From contig NZ_JAESDK010000009.1 in assembly GCF_019249245.1 (NCBI RefSeq), positions 62,001 to 126,000 of the forward strand: a DNA stretch of 64,000 nt, given 5' to 3'. The notes under the pieces were generated by a model. The model ran no database searches and was not told where the DNA came from. It worked only from the letters and a program-made list of their open reading frames with translations. Shown piece by piece: positions 35,475-44,734 of this stretch; within the stretch, counting starts at the first letter, position 1; every line of letters begins with the position of its first letter. This stretch comes from Alteromonas lipotrueiana. GTDB taxonomy: Bacteria; Pseudomonadota; Gammaproteobacteria; Enterobacterales; Alteromonadaceae. A program made the translations under genes and the position numbers.

Positions 35475-36599
35475 TTAACGGATAACTTTGGCCAGACTCG
35501 CCACACAATGGTCTATATTGCGGTCTTTGCAGGCATGGCCCATGAGGCCAATGCGCCATACCTTTGAGGCCAGTTCGCCAAGGCCTGCGCCAATTTCCAA
35601 ATTAAACGAATTAAGTAGCTGTTGACGTGCTTTAGCATCGTCAACACCGTCAGGTATTTTCACCATATTTAACTGCGGCAGGCGATAAGCCGGGTCTACC
35701 GCAAACTCAATTCCAAGTGATTCCAGACCAGCGGATAACTTTTCATGGCCTTGCTGATGACGCTGCCAGGCATTCTGCAGCCCTTCCTCATGCAGTATCA
35801 GCAATGACTCATGCAGTGCGTACAAACTATTGACCGGAGCCGTGTGATGATAAGCTCGTTTGCCGCCCTTACCCCAGTAGCCAACAATCAAATTCATATC
35901 TAAAAACCAGCTTTGTACCGGCTTTTTTCTATTTTGAATCACTTCAACGGCGGCGGGACTGAACGAAACCGGCGATAAGCCCGGAACACAACTTAAGCAT
36001 TTTTGTGAACCAGAATAAATAGCATCAACGCCCCAGCCGTCAACATCTACCTCTATCCCGCCTAATGAGGTTACCGCATCAACAATAGACAGGCAGTTGT
36101 ACTGTCTGGCTAATGCGCACAATTGTTTAGCGTCATTGCGAACCCCGGTAGAGGTTTCGGCATGAACAAAAGCAAGAATTTTTGTATCTGGATGCGCTTT
36201 AAGGGTGTCTTCGACTTTTTGCGCACTGGTTTGCTGACCCCAGGCATCTTCAACCGTAATTGCCTGGCCACCGCAGCGTGTGACATTTTCGACCATACGC
36301 TGCCCAAAAACACCATTTATACACACCACCACTTTATCGCCAGGCTCGACCAGGTTGACAAAACAGGCTTCCATTCCAGCCGAACCTGGTGCCGATACCG
36401 GCATGGTAAGTGCGTTGTCTGTTTTAAAAGCATATTGCAACAGACTTTTAATCTCATCCATCAGGTCGATAAATAAGGGATCAAGGTGACCCAGTGTAGG
36501 GCGAGCCATTGCATTAAGTACACGAGGGCTAACATCGGAAGGCCCCGGCCCCATCAACGTACGTTCTGGCGGAATAAATGTAGCAGGAGAAGACATCAC
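35475..36599 (-). CDS. Class V aminotransferase (serine/alanine-glyoxylate type)
   Basis: A 374-residue PLP enzyme of the alanine-glyoxylate/serine-glyoxylate/serine-pyruvate aminotransferase group. It has the N-terminal LMGPGPSDVSPRVLNAM, SAPGSAGMEACFVNLVEPGDKV, the PLP-pocket Asp in CLSIVDAVTSLGG, and the Schiff-base lysine in YSGSQKCLSCVPG. The amino donor and acceptor cannot be fixed from sequence; glyoxylate is the likely acceptor. It is monocistronic, with an ATG-ATG start at 36599/36596, and is separated from tesB by a long gap. Confidence 0.88.
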   Translation of the reverse strand: MMSSPATFIPPERTLMGPGPSDVSPRVLNAMARPTLGHLDPLFIDLMDEIKSLLQYAFKTDNALTMPVSAPGSAGMEACFVNLVEPGDKVVVCINGVFGQRMVENVTRCGGQAITVEDAWGQQTSAQKVEDTLKAHPDTKILAFVHAETSTGVRNDAKQLCALARQYNCLSIVDAVTSLGGIEVDVDGWGVDAIYSGSQKCLSCVPGLSPVSFSPAAVEVIQNRKKPVQSWFLDMNLIVGYWGKGGKRAYHHTAPVNSLYALHESLLILHEEGLQNAWQRHQQGHEKLSAGLESLGIEFAVDPAYRLPQLNMVKIPDGVDDAKARQQLLNSFNLEIGAGLGELASKVWRIGLMGHACKDRNIDHCVASLAKVIR

Positions 36600-36888
36600 A
36601 AAACCTTGTTGTCAGGTAACTGGTGAAACCATTGTTACAACATGACCACAAAACCACAATGCTCTATACCCAATATTTCGCAGATGAATGCCGGCTAAAT
36701 AGCAACCAACTTTTTGAATGCTTATTAAACAAACCCATATTTTTGTTTTAATCTGGAAAAATTGGGGAAACTGTCAAACTCATCGGAGTAGCCAGAGCAT
36801 TATTGATTTCATAGACTTAGCTTGAAAAGTTTCTATTTGTTACACAAATTAAAAAAAAATGTACAATATTGATTATAATTTAAACGTT
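36600..36888. other. Gene-free upstream region of the aminotransferase
   Basis: About 290 bp with no supported ORF on either strand; it must hold the aminotransferase promoter on the minus strand. The right part (36840-36890) is extremely AT-rich, with a run of nine As near 36851, and leads into the small-RNA candidate promoter. Confidence 0.5.
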
Positions 36889-36889
36889 T

Positions 36890-36919
36890 TTGTTCTATTA
36901 TTGCTATTCGCTTTATATT
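36890..36919 (+). promoter_or_regulatory. Putative promoter of the small-RNA candidate
   Basis: TTGTTC at 36890-36895 and TATATT at 36914-36919, separated by 18 bp, make a reasonable sigma-70 promoter with AT-rich sequence upstream. It points to a terminator 60-80 bp away with no ORF between. Confidence 0.45.
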
Positions 36920-36924
36920 TGCAT

Positions 36925-37008
36925 TAACTTCTCCCTTTGCAAAAGTTAGCGCACGGCTCAGCAATGAGCCATTCCCCTAGGCCCGGAACTCACGTTCCGG
37001 GCGTTTTT
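36925..37008 (+). ncRNA. Candidate small RNA ending in a strong terminator
   Basis: About 80 nt that can fold into three successive hairpins: AACTT / AAGTT enclosing an exposed CTCCC stretch; GGCTCA-GCAA-TGAGCC; and GCCCGGAAC-TCAC-GTTCCGGGC followed by GTTTTTTA. A strong rho-independent terminator on the plus strand has no upstream plus-strand gene to serve, since the nearest one ends at 35410 behind its own terminator, and a promoter-like sequence precedes it. The CU-rich loop could pair with Shine-Dalgarno sequences. No Rfam-type family is recognised. Confidence 0.55.
36981..37008 (+). terminator. Strong rho-independent terminator of the small-RNA candidate
   Basis: Perfect 9-bp GC-rich stem GCCCGGAAC / GTTCCGGGC with a TCAC loop, followed by GTTTTTT on the plus strand. 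Its direction rules out service to the flanking minus-strand genes. Confidence 0.88.
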
Positions 37009-37090
37009 TATAGAGCAGCAAAATAAAAATACGACGTTGTCGCAAAAGGCCGGTAGTTGTCGCAAATGGCCGATAACATAGGTGTTCAGC

Positions 37091-37954
37091 TTAAGTCTTT
37101 GTGACTTTTCGCATCATTCCTTCTTGCATCGTTGATGCGACCAACTCTCCTTTTTGATTAAATATCTGACCTTTAACAATTCCGCGACTGTTGCCTGAAA
37201 AAGGACTTTCCATGGCGTATAATAGCCAGTCATTCAGATTGACCGGTTGGTGAAACCACATAGCGTGATCGATAGTCGCCATTCTCAACCCTTTATCAGA
37301 TACCGCCATACCATGAGGCTGTAACGAGGTACTTAAAAAGTGATAATCAGAGGCGTACGCCAGAGTGGCCTGATGTAAACCCAGATCATTACTCATGGTA
37401 TCGCGAACTTTTAACCACACATGCCGAAAGGGTTCGCGCTTTTTGGCCTGAAACGAATGCGCCGCGTCCACGGTTCGTATATCAATAGGCCGGTGATAAC
37501 TTAACGCCTCTTGCATGCCTGTTGACAGGCGATCAAAGTTTTGTTCATAAAAGGTTATATCTGAATCTAATTCATCTGGACCAGGCACCTCTGGCATAGG
37601 CGCATACTGATGCTCCATGCCCTCTTCGGCAACTTGAAAAGAGGCCGTCATGTAGAAAATATTGCGGCCATCCTGTATCGCTTTAACCCGACGCGCCGAA
37701 AAGCTTCGACCGTCTCTGACCACCTCAACGTCATAGACCACGGGCTTTTTCGCATCACCGGGTAATAAAAAGTAGGTGTGAAAAGAATGAACAACACGGT
37801 CTGACTCAACAGTGCGGTAAGCAGCCGCCAGCGCCTGGCCCAAAACCTGACCTCCAAAAAGCGCCCGAAAACCTAAATCCCAACTTTGTCCCCGAAATAA
37901 TCCTTTCTCTATGGATTCAAGCTCAAATAACGAGGACATTTTAACCTCAGACAT
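37091..37954 (-). CDS. tesB: Acyl-CoA thioesterase II
   Basis: Hydrolyses acyl-CoAs to free fatty acid and CoA in the cytosol. The 287-residue length and tandem hot-dog domains match E. coli TesB (286): N-terminal LFRGQSWDLGFRALFGGQVLGQALAAAYRTV and C-terminal ATIDHAMWFHQPVNLNDWLLYAMESPFS. The catalytic Asp (IDHAMWFH) and Gln (ASTMQEGMMR) are present, and the Thr position of the E. coli triad appears to be Ser. It follows the kinase gene by 6 bp on the same strand. Confidence 0.94.
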   Translation of the reverse strand: MSEVKMSSLFELESIEKGLFRGQSWDLGFRALFGGQVLGQALAAAYRTVESDRVVHSFHTYFLLPGDAKKPVVYDVEVVRDGRSFSARRVKAIQDGRNIFYMTASFQVAEEGMEHQYAPMPEVPGPDELDSDITFYEQNFDRLSTGMQEALSYHRPIDIRTVDAAHSFQAKKREPFRHVWLKVRDTMSNDLGLHQATLAYASDYHFLSTSLQPHGMAVSDKGLRMATIDHAMWFHQPVNLNDWLLYAMESPFSGNSRGIVKGQIFNQKGELVASTMQEGMMRKVTKT

Positions 37955-37960
37955 GCTGGT

Positions 37961-39805
37961 TTACTCCGTTACAGGTTTAGCACGTGGATTACGCGGATAA
38001 TAACGCTCCGGTAATTGCGCTTTGTGATCAAAAAAGCGGGTATCTTTGTAAGGTAATTTCATAAACCCTGAGATACCCAGGCCACTTATTTCAGGTACTG
38101 TGGCCACTAATTCTGCCAGTATATGCTCAAATCGTGTGGCCTGACTATGATCCAGCAACATGTAATAACTATGTATTTTCAAATGCGTCGGCAATGCTTC
38201 AAAGATAATACACCCGGTGTGATGAATCGTGTTGAGTTCTGCTAGTAGAGCCATCATTTTTTCGGGCAAGCGCAAAAGCTCGTCCGGGTCATCACCATCT
38301 TCAAAATACGAATGAGTACGACTGGTATCGTTTGAAATAGCGGTGGCTGATACTTCAAAAGGAATGATACATTCTGCCTGCGGCAAAAAAGGCGCCTCGG
38401 GGCTTGCTCTTTCTATGTGCAGGGTATCTTTAGCATTAAACATACAACACTTAAAAATACCATGGCGATGAATTGCCCGGCCTAAATTAATAACATTATT
38501 GACCGACTGCTCAAAAGCCGCTTTGTCTGAACTGTTATACAAATTCAGGCTTGAATCTACATAAATACCTTCAGGCTCCCACCGTATAGCAATTCCGCCT
38601 ACCACCGGATACTTGCCCAAACGACCGATTGCCGCAATAAACGCCTTTTCGGTCTCGCCCATACCCATCAGATAATTTTTATAATAGCGTTCGAACTGGG
38701 CATCATTAAGGCCCTGCAGTTCATCTTCCCGAATATCCTGATGCTGGCGTAAAAATGATTTGCGAGAACTGTATACCACCGTTTCAATTTCTTTATGAAT
38801 ACTGCTTACCCAGGTGGGTATCATCGGCTGGTATAGCACCTGAGTTTCACCGGTGAAAACCATCTGCTTTAAAACATGTAAGTGGCTAAACAGATAATCA
38901 GCACCCTTGTGACGACGTTTAGGTTCATCACTGAGCATGTTGGCTAAAATCTCTGCCAAAAGTTTAGGTAACCCCAGCGCTAGCGGCGTAATAACTTTGG
39001 TTCCAAAGCGGCACGACTGCCCAGAAGCCAGAGCATAAATAGTGCTTGCCAGACCTTGTTCATCAAAACGGGGGGACGACATAGCGCCATTTAACTGATC
39101 CTCCCCAATAAAATATACATCGCCCAGGCGGGCATTCGTGTGATGCATATCGCCAGACATCAAATCCATAACATTGCCCGCGATAAACTGGCCGGTAGCA
39201 TCAACCTGAGCAAAAACCGATGATCCCCAGTCAATTAATTGCAGGGTTTCCTGTTTAGTGTCCCACATAAGATTAGATGGTTTTATGTCGCCATGGACGA
39301 TGGGTTTCGCCAGACCCTGATGGGTATTTGAACGCAGATGCAGCAACAGCTTTGCCAGTTGCACCGTCATTTTCACTATTACCCTGGCGGGTAGAGGCCC
39401 ACGCCGTAAACTCACTTGCTCTAAATCTTCGCCCTTCGCTCGATGCATCATCAAAATAGCCTGATTGCGTATGCGCTGAAATTCAACTAATCCGGGCACT
39501 CTGGGATGATAGACCTGCGACAGCATATAAGCTTCATCTTCAAGCCGGTCCTGCACATGCTGGGGTAACGTAATACGAGAAAATTTAAACACGTAACGAG
39601 TGCCATCATCGGCAGTGCCGCTAAATACAAACCCAAAAGCGCCTTTACCAATTAAGCCGATATCGCGATAACCTGATTGCGCCAATTGGTCGATACACAG
39701 TGTGACCCAGTCTTTCAGCTTTTTGGCATCGGCATGGCTAAGCAGATAGATAGACTGTTCTTCGGGAATATAAAAGTGCCTAAGGGCGCTGGTTGAAGCT
39801 GTCAT
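37961..39805 (-). CDS. Eukaryotic-like protein kinase with an unknown C-terminal domain
   Basis: A 614-residue soluble protein. Residues 45-330 form a Hanks-type kinase: glycine loop IGKGAFGFVF (52-61), ATP lysine Lys74 in YVFKF, helix C Glu91, catalytic loop HGDIKPSN (171-178, with Asp173, Lys175, Asn178), and metal-binding IDWGSS (191-196), with DWG replacing the usual DFG. All catalytic residues are present, so activity is likely. About 280 further residues match no domain I recognise, and no membrane helix is seen. It is joined end to start with rlmJ (1-bp overlap) and tesB (6 bp), an operon of unrelated-looking functions. Confidence 0.85.
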   Translation of the reverse strand: MTASTSALRHFYIPEEQSIYLLSHADAKKLKDWVTLCIDQLAQSGYRDIGLIGKGAFGFVFSGTADDGTRYVFKFSRITLPQHVQDRLEDEAYMLSQVYHPRVPGLVEFQRIRNQAILMMHRAKGEDLEQVSLRRGPLPARVIVKMTVQLAKLLLHLRSNTHQGLAKPIVHGDIKPSNLMWDTKQETLQLIDWGSSVFAQVDATGQFIAGNVMDLMSGDMHHTNARLGDVYFIGEDQLNGAMSSPRFDEQGLASTIYALASGQSCRFGTKVITPLALGLPKLLAEILANMLSDEPKRRHKGADYLFSHLHVLKQMVFTGETQVLYQPMIPTWVSSIHKEIETVVYSSRKSFLRQHQDIREDELQGLNDAQFERYYKNYLMGMGETEKAFIAAIGRLGKYPVVGGIAIRWEPEGIYVDSSLNLYNSSDKAAFEQSVNNVINLGRAIHRHGIFKCCMFNAKDTLHIERASPEAPFLPQAECIIPFEVSATAISNDTSRTHSYFEDGDDPDELLRLPEKMMALLAELNTIHHTGCIIFEALPTHLKIHSYYMLLDHSQATRFEHILAELVATVPEISGLGISGFMKLPYKDTRFFDHKAQLPERYYPRNPRAKPVTE

Positions 39806-40656
39806 TAATTGTCTTTTTTACGCCATTGCAATGAGTATTCGGCCTGGGCACCTAAAAAGCCACACACCTCGCCCATAGCATCGGTTAAATTCTCATCAAG
39901 CTGAAATGCCGGGTTGATCACACATACGCCCGAACCAAACATACCCGCATCGTAAGTATTCTCGGCTACGGTCAGCTGTGCAGTGAAGCAGCTTTTTCCG
40001 GCATCGGCTATGGTTTCTATCATTGTCTGGCAGGCGTGCGCTTTGGTTTCTGCCCGTTCTGATAATAGCGGATACCACACAACTATTTGAGCATTCGCCC
40101 AGCGCCGCAATACTTTTTTTACGGTATCAGAAACCTGATCATATTCCTGAATCTGTTCATATGGAGGGTCAATAAGCACCGCCCCCCGATTAGGCGTTGG
40201 CGGTGTCATCGCGATAAGTCCCTGCAGGCCGTCTCGATGATGCACCGCAACCTGCCCCTCACCATGGCTTGAAACACAATATTGGAGCGAATCGATTTCC
40301 GCAGGGTGAAGCTCCATAAGGTGCGCTTTATCCTGTGCTCTTATGGCTTGGCATAGAAGCCTTGGAGAGCCCGGATAAATATTTTCTTGCCAAATAGGCT
40401 GATTGACGTGCAAATACTGGTTTAATAGCGAACTGTGAGCAGTTACTCCCTGCAGCGGTGTCATACCGCTTAGATATTCTTTGTTTTGCTGCGAAAAGTC
40501 TGAGTTTAGCGGATATTCTCCGGCCCCGGCGTGGGTGTCAAATAAAACAAAGGGCTTGGCTTTACGCTTGAGATGAGTGATAACACCTAGCCAGGCCAGA
40601 TGTTTAAGAATATCAGCATGATTACCAGCGTGAAATGCGTGACGATAGCTAAGCAC
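39805..40656 (-). CDS. rlmJ: 23S rRNA (adenine2030-N6)-methyltransferase RlmJ
   Basis: A 283-residue SAM methyltransferase that methylates A2030 of 23S rRNA before assembly. The family start MLSYRHAFHAGNHADILKHLAW is intact, with the SAM-binding motif FVLFDTHAGAGEY and the catalytic motif LIDPPYE. Length and start agree with E. coli RlmJ (280). It leads the rlmJ-kinase-tesB run on the minus strand. Confidence 0.95.
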   Translation of the reverse strand: MLSYRHAFHAGNHADILKHLAWLGVITHLKRKAKPFVLFDTHAGAGEYPLNSDFSQQNKEYLSGMTPLQGVTAHSSLLNQYLHVNQPIWQENIYPGSPRLLCQAIRAQDKAHLMELHPAEIDSLQYCVSSHGEGQVAVHHRDGLQGLIAMTPPTPNRGAVLIDPPYEQIQEYDQVSDTVKKVLRRWANAQIVVWYPLLSERAETKAHACQTMIETIADAGKSCFTAQLTVAENTYDAGMFGSGVCVINPAFQLDENLTDAMGEVCGFLGAQAEYSLQWRKKDN

Positions 40657-40787
40657 GTAAAACCTTGAATATAAGAAAACAATTGTTTTATTTTACCTGC
40701 GTAGAAGCAATTTAAACAGAGGGGAACGTAAACACGGGGAAATTTAAGGTTCGCAATACAATAGAGAAAAGCTTGGTGGGCTGCCTC

Positions 40788-40828
40788 ACAAACAAAAAAA
40801 GGGCAGTCACTGCCCTTTTTTTGTTTGT
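40788..40828 (-). terminator. Terminator of the bkd operon, 19-bp perfect stem
   Basis: A 19-bp perfect inverted repeat (arms 40788-40806 and 40810-40828, loop TCA) whose apical part is GGGCAG / CTGCCC above seven A-T pairs. On the minus strand the 3' arm ends in a T run, so it terminates the dehydrogenase operon whose last stop is at 40853. The extended stem also works on the plus strand. Confidence 0.9.
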
Positions 40829-40852
40829 TCCAATGCCCTGACAAAGATGCAC

Positions 40853-42541
40853 CTAGCGAAGATGCGCCAGCATTGCCGAAGGATTCATAAGGTAATGGCA
40901 CCAAAGGTTGTTAAATTTGACCATAGTAGCACCATCTATAATACGATGATCGCCAGACCAGTTTACCTGCATAATATTATGCGCTTCGATATTTCCGGTA
41001 TCACTAAAGCGAGGTAGCTGCTGAGTTTTACCCAGGGCAACAATTGCTGCTTCAGGCTTGTTAATAACCGGTGTCGCGGTAATACCCCCTAGCGCCCCAA
41101 TATTAGAGATGCTGATAGTGCCGCCTTTCAAATCATCCCCACTGAGTTTACCTTCCCGGGCCTTGTCAATAATGGTGTGCATTTGCTCAGCAATTTCAAA
41201 CAAACTCAGGTTTTGCACTTGCTTGATATTAGGCACCAACAAGCCAATTTTTGAATCAACAGCGAAACCAATATTGTGATCGTCAAAATAGCTTAGCTCA
41301 GAGGCATCATCATTTAACTGGCTGTTAATAATTGGGAATTCTTTAAGCGCAAGCGACAGTGCTTTTACAAAAAACGGCATAAAGCTAAGTTTAACGCCCT
41401 GCTCTGCAAACACAGGTTTAAGCTGACTACGAAGTGCCATCAACGCATCCATTCTTAATTCGTCACTAACAGTGAAGTGAGGAATAGTCTGAACTGAAGC
41501 ACTCATTTGCTTAGCCATAGCGGCGCGTATACCTTTAACAGGCTCTACCCGTACGCCACCAGCCGACGTGCTTTTACTTTGCGTTGCTACTGCAGGCTGT
41601 TCACCTTTTGACGCTGACTGCTGCTTAGCGGTCGCCTCTTTTTGTTCTGTCTGTCGAACATCCTGCTTAAGTATCCGGCCTTTTTTGCCCGACCCCGATA
41701 CCTGAGTTAAATCGATATTATGTTCACGGGCAATACGCCGAACTGCCGGGCTGGCAAGAACTTTACCCGGAATTTCAACCGGAGGTTCAAAGTCGCCGTC
41801 TGGCCATTTACTATTATCAGGTTTGCTTATGCCGGTTCCGGCCTGACTTGTAGTCGGCGTACTGTTTGGCACAGACAAAGTGGCATCCGGTTCGCCGCTG
41901 CCTGAATCGCTGCTATCTGACACGGCTTCCCCTTGCTCGCCTTCAATAGCCAGCGAGAACAAGGGTTCGTGTACTTTTGCAATATCACCTTGCTGGTAAT
42001 ACAGTTCGTTCACCGTACCCGCATGTTTGGCAGGAATCTCAACCACAGCTTTATCGGTCATAACCTCAACAACGGGCTGATCTTCTTCAATCGTATCGCC
42101 CTGCTGAACATGCCACTTCACAATCTCGCACTCTACTATGCCTTCACCGATGTCAGGCAAAATAAAATCTTCAATGGACTTGTTGCTGGTCGACTTATTA
42201 TTGGTCGTGTCGGGGGTATCTGTTGTACTGGATTCCTGCGGCTTTTCCGTACTGACTGCTTCCTGCTTACTATCGGCAGCGTTCGACTCACTGGTTTCGC
42301 CGTCAATTTGCATGGCAAATAACGGCTCGTGAACTTTAGCAATATCACCGGTTTTGTAATGCAGCTTAAGCACTTTACCAGCATGCATAGCAGGAATCTG
42401 GACGGTAGCTTTGTCCGTCATAACTTCTGCCACGGGCTGATCTTCTTCAATAAGATCGCCTTCTGCTACCAGCCATTCCAACAGTTCGCATTCAACAATA
42501 CCTTCGCCTATGTCAGGTAAAATAAATTCGGTCGTCATCAT
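40853..42541 (-). CDS. bkdB: Branched-chain 2-oxoacid dehydrogenase E2 (dihydrolipoyl acyltransferase)
   Basis: Core transacylase that moves the acyl group from lipoamide to CoA. The 562-residue protein has two lipoyl domains (residues 1-80 and about 120-200) with the lipoylation lysines in MTDKATVQIP and MTDKAVVEIP. A peripheral-subunit-binding domain follows (VLASPAVRRIAREHNIDLTQV), joined by Ser/Thr/Gln-rich linkers, and the C-terminal catalytic domain has the HRIIDGATMV motif with the active-site His. Tandem lipoyl domains with long linkers exceed the single domain of Pseudomonas BkdB. It is last in the E1alpha-E1beta-E2 operon. Confidence 0.92.
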   Translation of the reverse strand: MMTTEFILPDIGEGIVECELLEWLVAEGDLIEEDQPVAEVMTDKATVQIPAMHAGKVLKLHYKTGDIAKVHEPLFAMQIDGETSESNAADSKQEAVSTEKPQESSTTDTPDTTNNKSTSNKSIEDFILPDIGEGIVECEIVKWHVQQGDTIEEDQPVVEVMTDKAVVEIPAKHAGTVNELYYQQGDIAKVHEPLFSLAIEGEQGEAVSDSSDSGSGEPDATLSVPNSTPTTSQAGTGISKPDNSKWPDGDFEPPVEIPGKVLASPAVRRIAREHNIDLTQVSGSGKKGRILKQDVRQTEQKEATAKQQSASKGEQPAVATQSKSTSAGGVRVEPVKGIRAAMAKQMSASVQTIPHFTVSDELRMDALMALRSQLKPVFAEQGVKLSFMPFFVKALSLALKEFPIINSQLNDDASELSYFDDHNIGFAVDSKIGLLVPNIKQVQNLSLFEIAEQMHTIIDKAREGKLSGDDLKGGTISISNIGALGGITATPVINKPEAAIVALGKTQQLPRFSDTGNIEAHNIMQVNWSGDHRIIDGATMVKFNNLWCHYLMNPSAMLAHLR

Positions 42542-42547
42542 CTACCC

Positions 42548-43525
42548 TTAGTACTTCAGTGTACGCTTAATGGCTTCGTAAGTTTTGTACTGGTCTGGCA
42601 TGTACTCTTTTTCATGGGCAAGAGGATATGGCGTATCCAGACCACAAACCCGGGCAACCGGTGCTTCAAGATACAAAAAGCACTGGTCCTGAATGGTCGC
42701 CGCAATTTCACTGGCAAAACCACCGGTAAGAGGCGCTTCATGGTTAATCAGCAAACGGCCGGTTTTCATAACCGACTCAGCGACCGTTTGTGCATCCCAT
42801 GGTGAAATTGAACGAAGATCAACAATTTCACAGGACACTCCATCTTCTAAGGCCATATCTGCTGCTTGCTGGAGGATTTCTATCTGAGCGCCCCAGCCCA
42901 ACAATGTGATGTCACTGCCTTCCTGAACAATATCAGCTTTGCCTAATGGTAGCTCGTAATCTTCTTCGGGTACGTCACTCACCGAAGCTCGATATAAACG
43001 CTTAGGCTCCATAAACAGTACAGGGTTGTCATCACGAATAGAGGCCAGCAGCAGACCTTTAGCCTGATACGGATTGCGCGGAACTACAATCTTTAAACCC
43101 GGGCAATGGGCAAAAAATGCTTCGGGAGACTGACTGTGATATAAACCGCCCGCTATTCCACCGCCATAAGGGGTTCGGATAGTCAACGTGCCACACGAAA
43201 ACTGACCACCCGAACGATAACGAAACTTGGCCGTTTCATTCACAATCTGATCAAATGCCGGAAAAATGTAATCGGCAAACTGGATTTCAGCAATAGGTAC
43301 AGAACCTTGCGAAGCCAGGCCGTTAGCAAAACCAATAATGCCTTGTTCAGTTAAAGGTGTATTAAAGCAGCGCCCCTTACCAAACTTTTCCTGAAGATTA
43401 CTGGTGGCACGAAAAACGCCACCAAAATGACCTACGTCTTCGCCAAATACCATTGCGCGCTCGTCTTCTTCCATTACGGTAACCAGCGCGTTATTAATTG
43501 CCTGCAATAAATTCATCTTTGCCAT
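42548..43525 (-). CDS. bkdA2: Branched-chain 2-oxoacid dehydrogenase E1 beta subunit
   Basis: A 325-residue transketolase-like subunit that pairs with E1alpha to bind thiamine diphosphate. It has [17 protein letters not shown], the conserved [18 protein letters not shown], and the C-terminal transketolase domain with [18 protein letters not shown] and [15 protein letters not shown]. The length agrees with the family (about 325-340). Its start overlaps the last base of E1alpha, and E2 begins 6 bp after its stop. Confidence 0.94.
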   Translation of the reverse strand: MAKMNLLQAINNALVTVMEEDERAMVFGEDVGHFGGVFRATSNLQEKFGKGRCFNTPLTEQGIIGFANGLASQGSVPIAEIQFADYIFPAFDQIVNETAKFRYRSGGQFSCGTLTIRTPYGGGIAGGLYHSQSPEAFFAHCPGLKIVVPRNPYQAKGLLLASIRDDNPVLFMEPKRLYRASVSDVPEEDYELPLGKADIVQEGSDITLLGWGAQIEILQQAADMALEDGVSCEIVDLRSISPWDAQTVAESVMKTGRLLINHEAPLTGGFASEIAATIQDQCFLYLEAPVARVCGLDTPYPLAHEKEYMPDQYKTYEAIKRTLKY

Positions 43526-44712
43526 TACTTTGATCTCCCGGCTGTTTTTGGATAGGCCTTCGGGTACTTCTCGATATGGTCTTTTAATTCATCTACTTGC
43601 TTTTGTAGGTGCGCAGGCACTTTATCGTAAACGTCTGACACAATATCTTCTATTGGGTTAACCGGAACTTTCTCGGCTTCTTTAAGAGCGCTTAACACTT
43701 CTTTACGGGTTTCATCCACCAGCGTTTTGTTCGCCTGTTCGTCATACCAGCCTTTATGTTGAAGCCATTTGGCCATGCGCTGGATAGGATCTTTCAAACG
43801 CCATTTGTCTTCTTCGTCACGCGAACGATAACCGGTAGGATCGTCTGAGGTTGAGTGGGCCGCCAAACGATAGGTCATTGCTTCAATTAATATGGGGCAG
43901 CGCTCTTCTAAGGCGAGTTCGCGGGCTTTCAATGTAGCGGCATACACCGCTAATGGGTCGTTACCGTCAACTCGGATGGTTTTAACGCCGTAACCCAAAC
44001 CGCGCGAGGCAATACCATCACCTGCGAATTGTTCTTCTGCAGGGGTAGAAATGGCATACCCGTTATTACGACAAAAGAAGATAACCGGGCACTTCAATAC
44101 AGCGGCCATATTCAGGCCCGCATGAAAATCACCTTCAGACGCGGCACCTTCACCAAAATAACAAATAGTGACAGCATCCTGTCCTGCCATTTTCTGGCCA
44201 TATGCATATCCTGCTGCCTGAGGTATCTGAGTACCAAGCGGCGATGAGATAGTCATAAAGTTTAGGGGTTTATCACCATAGTGAATTGGCATCTGACGAC
44301 CCTTATTCGGGTCTTTTTGATTGCTGAACATCTGGTTCATAAACTGTGACGTGGTATACCCACGGTAAGCCAGCGCGCCCTGCTCCCGGTATTGGGACAT
44401 AATCATGTCCTGAGGTTGTAACGCAGCAGCGCTACCTACAGCGGCGGCTTCTTCGCCGGTAGAGGCCAGATAAAAACTAATCCGGCCCTGGCGCTGGGCC
44501 CCAACCATGCGCTCATCTAACACCCGGATATATTCCATAGTGTCATACATTTTACGAGCTGTTTCCTGATCGATATCAGGTTCTTGCGCCTGTTCATGCA
44601 GGGTGCCGTCAGGCTTGAGGATTTGCAGCATAGGTATATCAATCAGGCCATTTTCAATAATATGCACCTGATGGGTGGTATCTACCTGTGCCAGATGGTT
44701 TCTGTCTTGCAC
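43525..44712 (-). CDS. bkdA1: Branched-chain 2-oxoacid dehydrogenase E1 alpha subunit
   Basis: A 395-residue thiamine-diphosphate subunit that decarboxylates 2-oxo acids from Leu, Ile and Val and acylates lipoyl-E2. The diphosphate-binding motif is [21 protein letters not shown]...NNGYAIST, and the phosphorylation-loop-like [17 protein letters not shown] marks the branched-chain class rather than pyruvate dehydrogenase. A GTG start at 44712 is preceded by AGAGGG. It is first in the operon; E3 is not encoded here and is presumably shared. Confidence 0.94.
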   Translation of the reverse strand: MQDRNHLAQVDTTHQVHIIENGLIDIPMLQILKPDGTLHEQAQEPDIDQETARKMYDTMEYIRVLDERMVGAQRQGRISFYLASTGEEAAAVGSAAALQPQDMIMSQYREQGALAYRGYTTSQFMNQMFSNQKDPNKGRQMPIHYGDKPLNFMTISSPLGTQIPQAAGYAYGQKMAGQDAVTICYFGEGAASEGDFHAGLNMAAVLKCPVIFFCRNNGYAISTPAEEQFAGDGIASRGLGYGVKTIRVDGNDPLAVYAATLKARELALEERCPILIEAMTYRLAAHSTSDDPTGYRSRDEEDKWRLKDPIQRMAKWLQHKGWYDEQANKTLVDETRKEVLSALKEAEKVPVNPIEDIVSDVYDKVPAHLQKQVDELKDHIEKYPKAYPKTAGRSK

Positions 44713-44734
44713 TGTGAATCCCTCTTGTTATAGG

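Noticed and set aside
39277-39459. Plus-strand open frame inside the kinase gene
   Set aside because: Antisense shadow of the catalytic-loop region, which is conserved on the minus strand.
40853-44712. Pyruvate dehydrogenase instead of branched-chain dehydrogenase
   Set aside because: E1 is split into alpha and beta with branched-chain-type motifs, whereas gammaproteobacterial pyruvate dehydrogenase E1 is a single long chain (AceE).
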